6,811 bases of DNA from Candidatus Methylomirabilota bacterium (GTDB lineage: Bacteria; Methylomirabilota; Methylomirabilia; Methylomirabilales; CSP1-5), in contig JAKEGQ010000152.1 of NCBI GenBank assembly GCA_022615475.1, forward strand, positions 1 to 6,811, written 5' to 3'. This document shows positions 1-5,759 of this stretch, piece after piece. A program made the position numbers and the translations under genes. Under the pieces are notes generated by a model. That model was not told where the DNA came from. It ran no database searches and saw nothing but the letters and a program-made list of their open reading frames with translations. The first letter of the stretch is position 1. Each line of letters starts with the position of its first letter.

Positions 1-1
1 A

Positions 2-100
2 TTCCTATCACCTCACCTCACGATCGCCCACTCGTGGCACACCGACGGCTCGTGGGACATGACCCACTACCGCAACCGCGCCATTCGCAACTCGCCGTGA
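2..100 (+). CDS. C-terminal tail (32 codons) of an unidentified plus-strand gene
   Basis: A plus-strand frame is open from the first bases of the window to a TGA at 98-100. It encodes 32 residues rich in Trp, His, Arg and Asn, including HSWHTDGSWDMTHYRNRAIR. The composition is plausible for a real, probably non-membrane protein: two tryptophans follow His/Ser or Ser, and the end is basic. The other two plus frames give no better protein. I do not recognise the family; a carbohydrate-active or sialidase-like beta-propeller end is only a guess. The gene starts outside the window and converges on dctP, with the inverted repeat at 147-200 between them, which is the arrangement expected of a gene end. 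Confidence 0.5.
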   Translation, partial: FLSPHLTIAHSWHTDGSWDMTHYRNRAIRNSP

Positions 101-146
101 TTCACGGTCGTCGCTTTCCCTGGGCGGAAACCCTGCTCGGAAGGAA

Positions 147-200
147 CGGCCCGGAGGCCGGGGCCGACTGGGTAATGCGCGCCCCATAACCTCCGGGCCG
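147..200. terminator. Large inverted repeat between convergent gene ends, probable bidirectional terminator or 3'-end hairpin
   Basis: An 11-bp perfect inverted repeat, cggcccggagg (147-157) and cctccgggccg (190-200), encloses a second perfect stem, ggggc (160-164) with gcccc (181-185). It lies 14 nt past the dctP stop on the minus strand and 46 nt past the stop of the plus-strand gene. No U-tract follows on either strand, only a weak CTTCC-type tail on the minus strand, so it is not a classical intrinsic terminator. It could act as a GC-rich stop or protect the 3' end of the dct mRNA. Confidence 0.55.
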
Positions 201-214
201 ACACGCCCCGATCC

Positions 215-1219
215 CTACTTCTTCGCCGCGTCACGGACCATCTGGATGAGGTCCGGGCCGATCTCTTTCTCGTACTGGCCGATGATGTGCTTGACGGCGT
301 CCTGGAACGGCTTCTTGTTCTGGATCCGGTTCACCTTCACGCCCTTGGCCTCGATCTTCTTCAGGTTCTCCGCCGCGGCCTTCTCGATGTAGTCGAGCTG
401 ATAGTTCTCGGCCGTCCTCGCCGCATCGCGGATGGCCTTCTGGACATCGGATGGGAAACTATCGAATCGCTTCTTGTTCATCAGAACGGCCATCGCGGAG
501 ATGGAGTGTTCGTCGAGCGAGTAATACTTGATGACGTCGATCCAGCCCCAGCTCACCACGCTGGCCGGGTCGTTCTCGCCGGCGTCCACCACACCGAGCT
601 GAAGCGAGGTGTAGAGCTCTGAGGACGGCAGTGGGGTGGGGAGCATGCCCATGGACTTGAACATCTCGACGTAGACGGGGCTCTGCATGCTCCGGATCTT
701 CATCCCCTTTGCGTCCTCGAGGGTGTTGATGGGCCGGATGTTGTTGAAGATGCTCCGCACCCCGGGGAGGAAGTAGCCCAGAAGGACCAAGCCGTCATCT
801 TCGACCTCTTTGGCAAGCTTTTCCCCCACCGGTCCTTGCACCACCTTCTTGAAGTGCGACGCTCCTTCGAAGAGGTAGGGCAGATCAAACACCTTCATCG
901 ACGGGGCCCAACCCAGAACATAGGTCGTGGCGGGGATGGCGAGATCCACCGCGCCGCTCTGGGCCATCTCGGCCAGCTCCCGCTCATTCCCGCTGAGCGA
1001 GCCGGAGTGGAAGATCTTCACCTTCACCTGGCCTTTGGTGGACTGCTCCAGCGCATCGGCGAAGATCTGCGGGGCCTCCCCCATGTATCCGCCCTTGGGC
1101 GGCTGGCTGTGGGCCAGCCTCAGGGTCACTTCACCCGCCTGGGCGGGCGTGACCGCCAGCATCCAGGCCAGCACCAGGACAACGGCCACGGCCATTCCGT
1201 ACGTTCCTTTGAATCGCAT
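215..1219 (-). CDS. dctP: TRAP transporter solute-binding protein (DctP family), periplasmic
   Basis: The product, 334 residues, is the periplasmic receptor of the TRAP transporter; it binds an organic anion and delivers it to DctQM. Residues 1-28 form a Sec signal peptide with a basic start, a hydrophobic core (about 9-24) and an AQA cleavage site at 26-28. The mature part matches the DctP fold, and the length is typical. Three residues that contact the substrate carboxylate in family members such as SiaP have clear counterparts: R155 in GVRSIFNN, R176 in GMKIRSMQ, and N216 in VVDAGEND. The ATG at 1219 is chosen because AAGGAGG lies 7 nt upstream and the signal peptide follows directly. The gene is last in the cassette, after a 101-nt gap with a stem-loop at 1258-1291. 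Most TRAP operons put dctP first. The substrate cannot be read from sequence; lacI and the Gfo/Idh remnant nearby suggest a sugar acid. Confidence 0.95.
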   Translation of the reverse strand: MRFKGTYGMAVAVVLVLAWMLAVTPAQAGEVTLRLAHSQPPKGGYMGEAPQIFADALEQSTKGQVKVKIFHSGSLSGNERELAEMAQSGAVDLAIPATTYVLGWAPSMKVFDLPYLFEGASHFKKVVQGPVGEKLAKEVEDDGLVLLGYFLPGVRSIFNNIRPINTLEDAKGMKIRSMQSPVYVEMFKSMGMLPTPLPSSELYTSLQLGVVDAGENDPASVVSWGWIDVIKYYSLDEHSISAMAVLMNKKRFDSFPSDVQKAIRDAARTAENYQLDYIEKAAAENLKKIEAKGVKVNRIQNKKPFQDAVKHIIGQYEKEIGPDLIQMVRDAAKK

Positions 1220-1257
1220 CGCTTTCCCTCCTTGCTCAATGGGCCCTCGCCCTTCAG

Positions 1258-1291
1258 GGATCCGGGTCTAGAGCCCATCCGACCCGGATCC
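1258..1291. other. Perfect 11-bp stem-loop in the dctM-dctP intergenic gap
   Basis: GGATCCGGGTC (1258-1268) and GACCCGGATCC (1281-1291) form a perfect inverted repeat with a 12-nt loop. It sits about 30 nt after the dctM stop and about 40 nt before the dctP start codon, and has no U-tract. Such hairpins between transporter genes often block 3' exonucleases or partly terminate, which changes the ratio of binding protein to permease. That role here is inference. Each arm also contains GGATCC, which is itself palindromic, so hairpin or cruciform formation is likely. Confidence 0.6.
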
Positions 1292-1320
1292 AACTCCGCC
1301 TTTCTTGCTCCTCCTCTTGC

Positions 1321-2619
1321 TCACTTGATTGCCCCCAAGACAAGATCGGGGAGCCACGTTACCAGCTCCGGAATGTAGGCAATCGCGACCAGGATCACGG
1401 CCATCGCCGCCAGGAACGGCATCAACTCCCAGGTGAACCGCTCCACCTGGATATCCCCGATGGCCGCACCCACCCAGAGACACGAGCCGCAGGGGGGCGA
1501 GGCCAGGCCCATCGCGGCGGCGAACACCATCGTCACCATGAAGGCCACGGTGGGAATCCCGAGCTGTTCCGCCAGCGGCAGGAAAATCGGCGTGAAGATC
1601 AGGACGATGGGGATGGCATCCAGGAAGCTCCCGATGGCGAGGTAGGTGAACAGCATCCCCGCGACGATCAGAATCTTGCTCGTCGTGATGGAGGTGATGA
1701 ACGCGGCAATCGCCTCGGGAACCTCGGCGATGGCGAGGATCCAGCCGAAGATGATCGAGGCGCCCACGCACATCATGACCGCCGACGTGCGGGTGCAGAC
1801 GCCGACGGAGCTGTCATAGATCTTCTGGAGCGGGGGGAAGCCTCGGATCATGATCGGGCCGACGATCAAGGCATAGAGGATGGAGATATTGGCCGCCTCC
1901 GTCGGGGTGACGATGCCGGAAAGGATACCGCCCATCAAGACCACCGGGATGCCCAGGGCCGGGATCCCGTACCACAGGGCCATCCCTCGATCCTTCCAGG
2001 AGATCTTCGAGGACTTCGGGAAGCCGTGCCTGAACCCGTAGTACACGCTGACCACCAGGAGGGCCATGGCCGCCAGGACCCCGGGGATGACCCCCCCCAG
2101 CAGGAGCGCCGCCACCGAGCTGGACGAGACGAGCGCGGCTACCACCATGAGGTTGCTCGGCGGGATGATGACCCCGATCGTCGAGGCCACCACCGTCAGG
2201 GCCGTGGCGTAAGCGCGGGTGTATCCCTGCTTGATCATGGCCGGGATGAGCACCGTGCCCACCGCCGAGGTGTCCGCCACCGCCGCCCCGGTGATGCCGG
2301 CGAAGAACATGCTCACCACAATGGTGATGTGCGAGAGGGAGCCGCGGATGTGCCCGACCATGGCATCCGCCACCCGGATCAGGCGATCGAAGAGGGTGGT
2401 GAGGCTCATCAGGTCGCCCGCCAGGATGAAAAAGGGGATGCACAGCAGGATGTAGTTGTCCACGCCCCCGAAGAGGCGCTGGGCAACGATGATGGTCGGG
2501 ATCTCGGGGTGGACGAACTTGATCGTGATATACGCGGTGATGATCATGGCATGAGCGATGGGGATGCCGATGAGCATCAAGACCATGAAGAGGATCACTA
2601 GAACAGTTCCGCTCAGCAT
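1321..2619 (-). CDS. dctM: TRAP transporter large permease subunit, DctM family
   Basis: The product, 432 residues, is the transporting inner-membrane subunit, which couples uptake to the sodium gradient. It is hydrophobic throughout, with about a dozen predicted membrane helices. DctM hallmarks occur in order: IPFFILAGDLM (61-71), FFAGITGAAVADTSAVG (105-121), the helix-break motif IIPPSN (151-156), the internal-repeat motif GIVTPTEAA (235-243), GSFLDAIPIVLIFTPIFLP (330-348) and GLASPPCGSCLWVGAAI (371-387). Length and motif spacing are those of a complete DctM. The Cys-Gly-Ser-Cys after the second PP motif is less usual than the common PPVGLNL and may bear on substrate choice. Start: ATG at 2619 with GAGGAG 5 nt upstream. 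It lies 18 nt after dctQ and is surely co-transcribed and perhaps translationally coupled with it. Long frames overlapping in other registers are GC-driven shadows. Confidence 0.97.
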   Translation of the reverse strand: MLSGTVLVILFMVLMLIGIPIAHAMIITAYITIKFVHPEIPTIIVAQRLFGGVDNYILLCIPFFILAGDLMSLTTLFDRLIRVADAMVGHIRGSLSHITIVVSMFFAGITGAAVADTSAVGTVLIPAMIKQGYTRAYATALTVVASTIGVIIPPSNLMVVAALVSSSSVAALLLGGVIPGVLAAMALLVVSVYYGFRHGFPKSSKISWKDRGMALWYGIPALGIPVVLMGGILSGIVTPTEAANISILYALIVGPIMIRGFPPLQKIYDSSVGVCTRTSAVMMCVGASIIFGWILAIAEVPEAIAAFITSITTSKILIVAGMLFTYLAIGSFLDAIPIVLIFTPIFLPLAEQLGIPTVAFMVTMVFAAAMGLASPPCGSCLWVGAAIGDIQVERFTWELMPFLAAMAVILVAIAYIPELVTWLPDLVLGAIK

Positions 2620-2637
2620 GCCGACTCCTCGGTGACC

Positions 2638-3123
2638 TCAGGTGAAGGGGTTCTCGGGTCGCTCCCGAATCGTGACGATGAAGTTCCGGGTTCGGTTCAT
2701 CAGCGTCAGGATCACGGCCACGGGCAAGCCCCAGTAGATGTAGTCCATGCGGAGCTGCATGACCGGGGCGATCTGTTGCGCGCCCATCTTCACGAAGGTC
2801 ATGCAATCGTAGAGCAGCCAGCAGAAGAAGACGAAGATTAGCGCCTCGCCCAAATACCAGAAGACGTACCGGACCTTCCGGGGGGCCTGCTCGACGAAAT
2901 AGCTGACCCGGAAGTGCTCCTTCTGGCGCTCCGCCATGGCATTCGCCAGGAAAATCAGCCAGATGAAGGTGAAGCGCGCGAACTCCTCCGTCCAGGGGAG
3001 CGACACCTTCAGGACATACCGGGCGATCACCTGGACGAAGATCACCACCACGGTGACGTAGAGGATGACGAGGGATGAGAAATCACACAGCCCGTCGAAG
3101 ACCTTGAGAAGAGACTTGCCCAC
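2638..3123 (-). CDS. dctQ: TRAP transporter small permease subunit, DctQ family
   Basis: The product is the small four-helix membrane subunit that pairs with DctM and helps DctP dock. The preferred start is GTG at 3123, giving 161 residues, because GGAGG (3131-3135) lies 7 nt upstream. A TTG at 3129 in the same frame would add only two residues and lies 1 nt from that ribosome site, so it is unlikely. Predicted membrane helices lie near residues 17-38, 44-62, 86-106 and 122-144. The DctQ signature is present: QVIARYVL (31-38), then WTEEFARFTFIWLIFLANA (44-62), then a His-containing cytoplasmic loop (KEHFRV). PVMQLRMDYIYWGLP (120-134) matches the usual last-helix motif. It is the first gene of the cassette. 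No promoter was recognised between it and the hairpin at 3245-3269. Confidence 0.95.
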   Translation of the reverse strand: MGKSLLKVFDGLCDFSSLVILYVTVVVIFVQVIARYVLKVSLPWTEEFARFTFIWLIFLANAMAERQKEHFRVSYFVEQAPRKVRYVFWYLGEALIFVFFCWLLYDCMTFVKMGAQQIAPVMQLRMDYIYWGLPVAVILTLMNRTRNFIVTIRERPENPFT

Positions 3124-3130
3124 GCTCAAA

Positions 3131-3137
3131 CCTCCTC
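3131..3137 (-). promoter_or_regulatory. dctQ ribosome binding site, decides the GTG start
   Basis: On the minus strand the sequence reads GGAGGAGG, then TTTGAGC, then GTG. A 7-nt spacing fits the GTG at 3123 and rules against the nearly abutting TTG at 3129. Confidence 0.7.
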
Positions 3138-3244
3138 CGATGCCACCGTAGTTCCCCGATCTCGCCGACCGGCAGGACCATCATGACGGAGGCTCCATCC
3201 CATCCGCCGTGCGAGGAGAAGCGGGAAAGTTCTCGCCCCGGCCG

Positions 3245-3269
3245 GACGCGCCCACCGCGGGGACGCGTC
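3245..3269. terminator. GC-rich hairpin just after the Gfo/Idh stub, possible terminator
   Basis: GACGCG (3245-3250) pairs with CGCGTC (3264-3269), and CCC (3251-3253) pairs with GGG (3260-3262), with one bulged base at 3263 and a 6-nt loop. On the minus strand the stem starts inside the TGA of the dehydrogenase stub. No U-tract follows, so termination would be weak or Rho-assisted. If it does stop transcription, dctQMP needs its own promoter between 3130 and 3245, and I see no convincing one there. Confidence 0.45.
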
Positions 3270-3375
3270 ACAGGAACGGCGCCATCTCGATCACCACCTC
3301 GGGAATCCGCTGCCAGCCCCGCAGGTGGAACTCCGAGATCATCCCACAACCGAAGACTCCGCCGCGTAGTCTCAT
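3268..3375 (-). pseudogene. N-terminal stub of a Gfo/Idh/MocA-family dehydrogenase
   Basis: ATG at 3375 opens a 35-codon frame ending in TGA at 3268. Residues 5-25 (GGVFGCGMISEFHL, then RGWQRIP) match the first beta strand and the GxGxxS nucleotide-binding turn of Gfo/Idh/MocA NAD(P)-dependent oxidoreductases, including the usual M-I-S/A-x-x-H and P-E-V that follow. Intact members have about 330-400 residues, so over 90% is gone. After PEV the frame runs into VIEMAPFL and stops, so a deletion or junction lies near 3285-3295. The start overlaps the stop of the upstream frame as TGATG, typical of coupled genes in a catabolic operon. The family oxidises sugars, inositols and related substrates; here nothing functional can remain. 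Confidence 0.65.
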
Positions 3376-3590
3376 CAGGCTCCGTCCATCGGCAGGATTG
3401 CCGCGGCCGGCCGGCCCAGGCCCTCCCGCACCTCAGGCCGGGCGTCTTCCGAGCTGACGTGATCCTCCATCACGGCGCACCCATCGGCCCACCGCAGGTG
3501 TGGCGGATGATCAGCGAGGAAGGAGAATCCCCGGTTCAGGGTAAGTTGAGGAAGGCAACATCGTCGCCACTCCATTCCTCCTGCCGCCAT
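3375..3590 (-). pseudogene. 71-codon frame of unknown origin, likely remnant of a catabolic gene
   Basis: The frame runs from ATG at 3590 to TGA at 3375, 15 nt after the lacI stop. GGGAGGT lies upstream, but only about 3 nt from the ATG. The second half (residues about 30-71, beginning HLRWADGCAVMEDH and ending ILPMDGA) has GC-rich third positions and a protein-like composition. The first 25 residues (including MEWRRCC) do not. The TGATG overlap with the Gfo/Idh start argues that at least the 3' end was once the C-terminus of a real gene in the same operon. I recognise no family. It may instead be a fortuitous frame. In either case it is not a complete known enzyme. Confidence 0.35.
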
Positions 3591-3605
3591 TTCACCTCCC
3601 TTTGA

Positions 3606-4619
3606 CTAGCGCGATGCCGGCCCAGTTGATTCACGAACAATCAACTCAACCTCCAGCGGCTTCTCGAGTCCCGCGGGTGCGGCCTTCTTCGCAATCATAG
3701 TTAATAAGAGTTCGGCGCCGCAGCTTCCCATGTCGAACTTCGGCTGGGCGATAGTTGTTAGGGCAGGGCAGGTAAACGCAGCTTGGGGAATGTCATCGAA
3801 CCCGACAATCGATATATCATTAGGCACGCGGAGGCCGCGCTCATATGCCGCGCGCAGAGCGCCAATTGCCATCGCGTCGTTGTATGTAAAAATCGCTGTC
3901 GGGGGATTTGGCAGATCGAGAAGAACATTTGTCGCATCTCGTCCATTCTCTAATCGAAGACCACCGCGGGCCACGAGTTCAGAGACGATGGGTAGACCAT
4001 GCTCCTGAAGAGCAGTCCGGTAACCTTCAACGCGCTGTTGACTGTGGGTGAGTTCCACCGGTCTGGCGATGCAACCGATGTTGCGGTGACCGAGGTCGAT
4101 AAGGTGTTTTGTCGCAAGGTATCCGCCACGGAAGTTGTCCACCGTGACCGAAACCACCTGACCCCACGTGACTTGTCGATCGAGCACCACTGCCGGTATC
4201 CCGTATTCGGTCAGCTTTCGTATCGACTCTGGGTTCGAAGTCGCAGGTATCCAGATCACCCCCGCCACCATGTGTTCTCGTAAGACGTCCACATAGTGGA
4301 CTTCGCGCTCAACGTCGTAACCCGAGTGGCACAGCATCACGGTATACCCGTGCTGGAAGGCGACGTGCTCGACGCCCCTGGCAACCTCAGCAAAATAGGG
4401 ATTGTAGGTGTCGGGGACAATCAGGCCCAGCGTAGAGCTCCGCTGCATTCGAAGGCTGCGAGCGACTGCGCTGGGCCGATAGCCAAGGGCTTGAACAGCT
4501 CTCAATACTTTATCCCGAGTCTTGGGCGCTACAGTTCGAGGGCCGTCATTGATTGCGTACGATACAGTCGCCGAAGACACCCCTGCAAGCTTGGCAACAT
4601 CATTCCGGGTTGCATTCAC
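3606..4619 (-). CDS. LacI/GalR-family transcriptional regulator
   Basis: The 337-residue product is a ligand-responsive repressor of standard length. Residues 5-24 form the helix-turn-helix (DVAKLAGVSSATVSYAIN), with S16, A17 and Y21 at the positions that set operator specificity in LacI. The hinge helix RPSAVARSLR (48-57) keeps the minor-groove leucine at L56. From about residue 62 a periplasmic-binding-protein-like core follows: LGLIVPDTYNPYF (64-76), the effector-pocket VDN, HRNIGCIARP, TYNDAMAIGAL, and near the end DISIVGFDDIP. The start is GTG at 4619 with only a weak GAGA ribosome site; an in-frame TAG about 30 nt upstream leaves no better start. Base composition is more AT-rich than the TRAP genes downstream. 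It is likely autoregulated through the operator at 4705-4720. The ligand is unknown; members usually bind sugars or sugar acids. It may control dctQMP and the lost catabolic genes, but no matching operator was found ahead of dctQ. Confidence 0.95.
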   Translation of the reverse strand: MNATRNDVAKLAGVSSATVSYAINDGPRTVAPKTRDKVLRAVQALGYRPSAVARSLRMQRSSTLGLIVPDTYNPYFAEVARGVEHVAFQHGYTVMLCHSGYDVEREVHYVDVLREHMVAGVIWIPATSNPESIRKLTEYGIPAVVLDRQVTWGQVVSVTVDNFRGGYLATKHLIDLGHRNIGCIARPVELTHSQQRVEGYRTALQEHGLPIVSELVARGGLRLENGRDATNVLLDLPNPPTAIFTYNDAMAIGALRAAYERGLRVPNDISIVGFDDIPQAAFTCPALTTIAQPKFDMGSCGAELLLTMIAKKAAPAGLEKPLEVELIVRESTGPASR

Positions 4620-4636
4620 AGTTGTATCTCGATCTG

Positions 4637-4643
4637 TCTACAC
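4637..4643. promoter_or_regulatory. Additional TCTACAC half-site in the lacI leader
   Basis: TCTACAC repeats the half-site found at 4693-4699 and, inverted, at 4713-4719. It lies 18 bp upstream of the regulator GTG and may be an auxiliary binding site for the regulator. Confidence 0.35.
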
Positions 4644-4691
4644 AAGTTGACATGACAAATAACCATATAAAACAGAATGTTACGATAATAC

Positions 4692-4720
4692 ATCTACACG
4701 AATCATCTACTGGTGTAGAT
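4692..4720. promoter_or_regulatory. Candidate operator of the LacI-family regulator
   Basis: ATCTAC (4705-4710), TGGT, GTAGAT (4715-4720) is a perfect 6-bp inverted repeat in a 16-bp site, the usual size for LacI-family operators. A second left half, ATCTACAC (4692-4699), also forms an 8-bp inverted repeat with GTGTAGAT (4713-4720). The site overlaps the predicted -10 box (4719-4724) and the expected start point, where bound repressor would block transcription. It lacks the central CpG common to LacI-family operators, which is the main reason for caution. Confidence 0.55.
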
Positions 4721-4747
4721 ATTATTACACAGCGACTCTTGTGTCAA
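4719..4747 (-). promoter_or_regulatory. Predicted sigma70 promoter of the lacI-type gene
   Basis: On the minus strand a perfect -35 TTGACA (4747-4742) and a -10 TAATAT (4724-4719, four of six consensus bases) are separated by exactly 17 bp. A-tracts directly upstream (4750-4770) resemble an UP element. Transcription would start near 4712, leaving a leader of about 90 nt before the GTG at 4619. Confidence 0.65.
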
Positions 4748-4748
4748 G

Positions 4749-4772
4749 CTTTTTTTTTGACTTTTTTTTTGA
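4749..4772. repeat. Tandem pair of CTTTTTTTTTGA, phased A/T-tracts
   Basis: Two perfect copies of the 12-mer CTTTTTTTTTGA stand back to back (4749-4760, 4761-4772). Read on the minus strand they are two runs of nine A spaced about one helical turn apart, just upstream of the -35 box. This favours intrinsic DNA bending and binding by the RNA polymerase alpha subunit. The homopolymer runs are also slippage-prone. Confidence 0.75.
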
Positions 4773-4854
4773 CCACGCTGCAAGACCCTACTCGACACGT
4801 TATTGGGGCTAACGCTTTGATTCCCAAGTGACTCATGACGTCTTTTCCTTGTGC

Positions 4855-4869
4855 GCCGGTCAAACCGGC
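4855..4869. repeat. Small palindrome downstream of the Y1 transposase, possible REP-like hairpin
   Basis: GCCGGT, CAA, ACCGGC form a perfect 6-bp stem with a 3-nt loop about 38 nt past the transposase stop. REP-associated Y1 transposases act on short hairpins of this size, so it may be an element end. The GTAG guide tetranucleotide of classical REPs is not adjacent, so the link is weak. No other copy exists in the window. Confidence 0.35.
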
Positions 4870-4906
4870 ATGGTGCAGTGAATGAAAGTTTCACACAGTC
4901 AGAAGT

Positions 4907-5759
4907 TTAAGGGGACGTTCGTGCAGAGCGTGCATAGAGATCTTGATATCTTAATCTCACTTGTTCTGGCAGCCCTCTCTCAGCCACGATCCGTGTCACA
5001 CAGGAACTGCTCACCCCAAGGTACCGGGCTACCTCCGCCCCCGAATACCCAAGCCCCTTGACCGCCACCTGTGCAAATTCCTCACGCGCCCTCAAAACGA
5101 TCTCCCTCCGACTCCCAGACCTTAACTCCTCCATGGTCGCCCCAAAGTTTTCACATACCTGCAGGGCCAGCAATGAAAGGCTCTTCCTCCCCCCAGTTAA
5201 ACGAAGGTTCTCTCTCCCAATCTCATCCCATTCTTCCAGTACTTGCTCTACAAATTCTCCATTTCCTAATATCCTCGCGTCGGACGCCACCCCTTCCCCC
5301 TTCCTTCTTAATGCCAATACTTCCGACCATCCTCCCATGCTCCGTATTAACCCCCCACCCACTAACTCCGGCCGCCGCCCTTTTTCAATCCCATCTCTGA
5401 CAAACGTTAGATAGTTTCTTCTCCTCCCAACCCCTCTCCCAAAATAGGACAGCACATATTCTGTATTCCTGCCACGGCCGCCTCTTGTATCCCATCAGCA
5501 CTGAATGACCCGACCATAGACATCTGTTTAACTCCCCTAACCCTTTTGCTATCCCTGCCCTTATCAAATTCAAATGGATGTATCGAACCAATTCCATCAG
5601 ATACGAATCTTCCTGACAGACGATGGACTTATACCGATTCTGGAACAGATGGCCGTTCCGATTGTGACGCTGGTTGAATTTTACCACATACCCGGTCAGC
5701 AAACGTCTCATGCTACGAGCTAAAGGGATCTTTCCGGTTTTACATAAAAGATGGAAGTG
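4907..5759 (-). pseudogene. REP-associated Y1 (HUH) transposase, truncated and frameshifted
   Basis: This is a single-stranded-DNA transposase of the TnpA-REP/RAYT group, now broken. Minus-strand homology starts at 5759 with HFHLL, the HUH metal-binding motif, and runs through MRRLLTGY, NGHLFQNRYKSI and LVRYIHLN, whose Tyr is the likely nucleophile (Leu replaces the usual Pro after HLN). Just after RRPWQ it shifts frame. In the next frame it resumes as TEYVLSYFGR, GRRPELVGGGL, GGWSEVLALRR and ILGNGEFVE, and ends with a helix-turn-helix-like tail (SGAEVARYLGVSSSCVTRI). Removing one base at 5466-5467 restores WQDTEYV, so the shift is a single-base insertion. About 80 N-terminal residues are missing: upstream of the HUH motif is an in-frame TAA belonging to the adjoining element. 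Separate in-frame starts (ATG 5711, GTG 5455) exist but would give inactive halves. It is more AT-rich than the TRAP genes. Confidence 0.85.
5465..5468. other. Single-base frameshift site in the Y1 transposase
   Basis: The minus strand reads tgg cag gaat aca gaa tat gtg. Dropping one A of GAAT gives W-Q-D-T-E-Y-V, joining the two reading frames at the expected family sequence. It is either a true mutation or a sequencing error. Confidence 0.8.

Noticed and set aside
609..615. GTGTAGA, matching the candidate operator half-site
   Set aside because: Single half-site inside dctP coding sequence where codons for Leu-Tyr-Thr explain it; no inverted partner.
836..1378. Plus-strand frames opposite dctP
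   Set aside because: No domain, and antisense to a complete DctP with signal peptide and conserved binding residues.
1268..1771. Minus-strand frame of 167 codons overlapping the 3' part of dctM
   Set aside because: Rich in Arg, Gly and His, with no recognisable domain, lying in another register of a clear permease gene. It is a GC-driven shadow.
2026..2601. Plus-strand frame of 191 codons opposite dctM
   Set aside because: Low-complexity Arg/Asp/His composition, antisense to a conserved gene, no ribosome site; shadow.
1814..2806. Minus-strand frame of 330 codons spanning dctM and dctQ
   Set aside because: Dominated by His, Gly, Pro and Arg and running through two well-supported genes in a different frame; shadow.
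3083..3349. 88-codon minus-strand frame overlapping the start of dctQ
   Set aside because: Arg/Gly-rich, out of frame with both the dehydrogenase stub and dctQ, with no recognisable motif.
4647..4675. Plus-strand TTGACA at 4647 as a promoter
   Set aside because: No acceptable -10 at 16-18 bp; TATAAA is only 13 bp away, and no plus-strand gene follows.
4727..4770. Plus-strand intrinsic terminator: ACACA/TGTGT stem before the T9 runs
   Set aside because: The stem is only 5 bp and AT-rich, and no plus-strand gene lies upstream to be terminated. The same bases are better explained as the minus-strand -35 and A-tracts.
5058..5414. Plus-strand Pro/Ser-rich frames opposite the Y1 transposase
   Set aside because: Composition is the mirror of the Arg/Gly/Glu-rich transposase strand, with no independent support.
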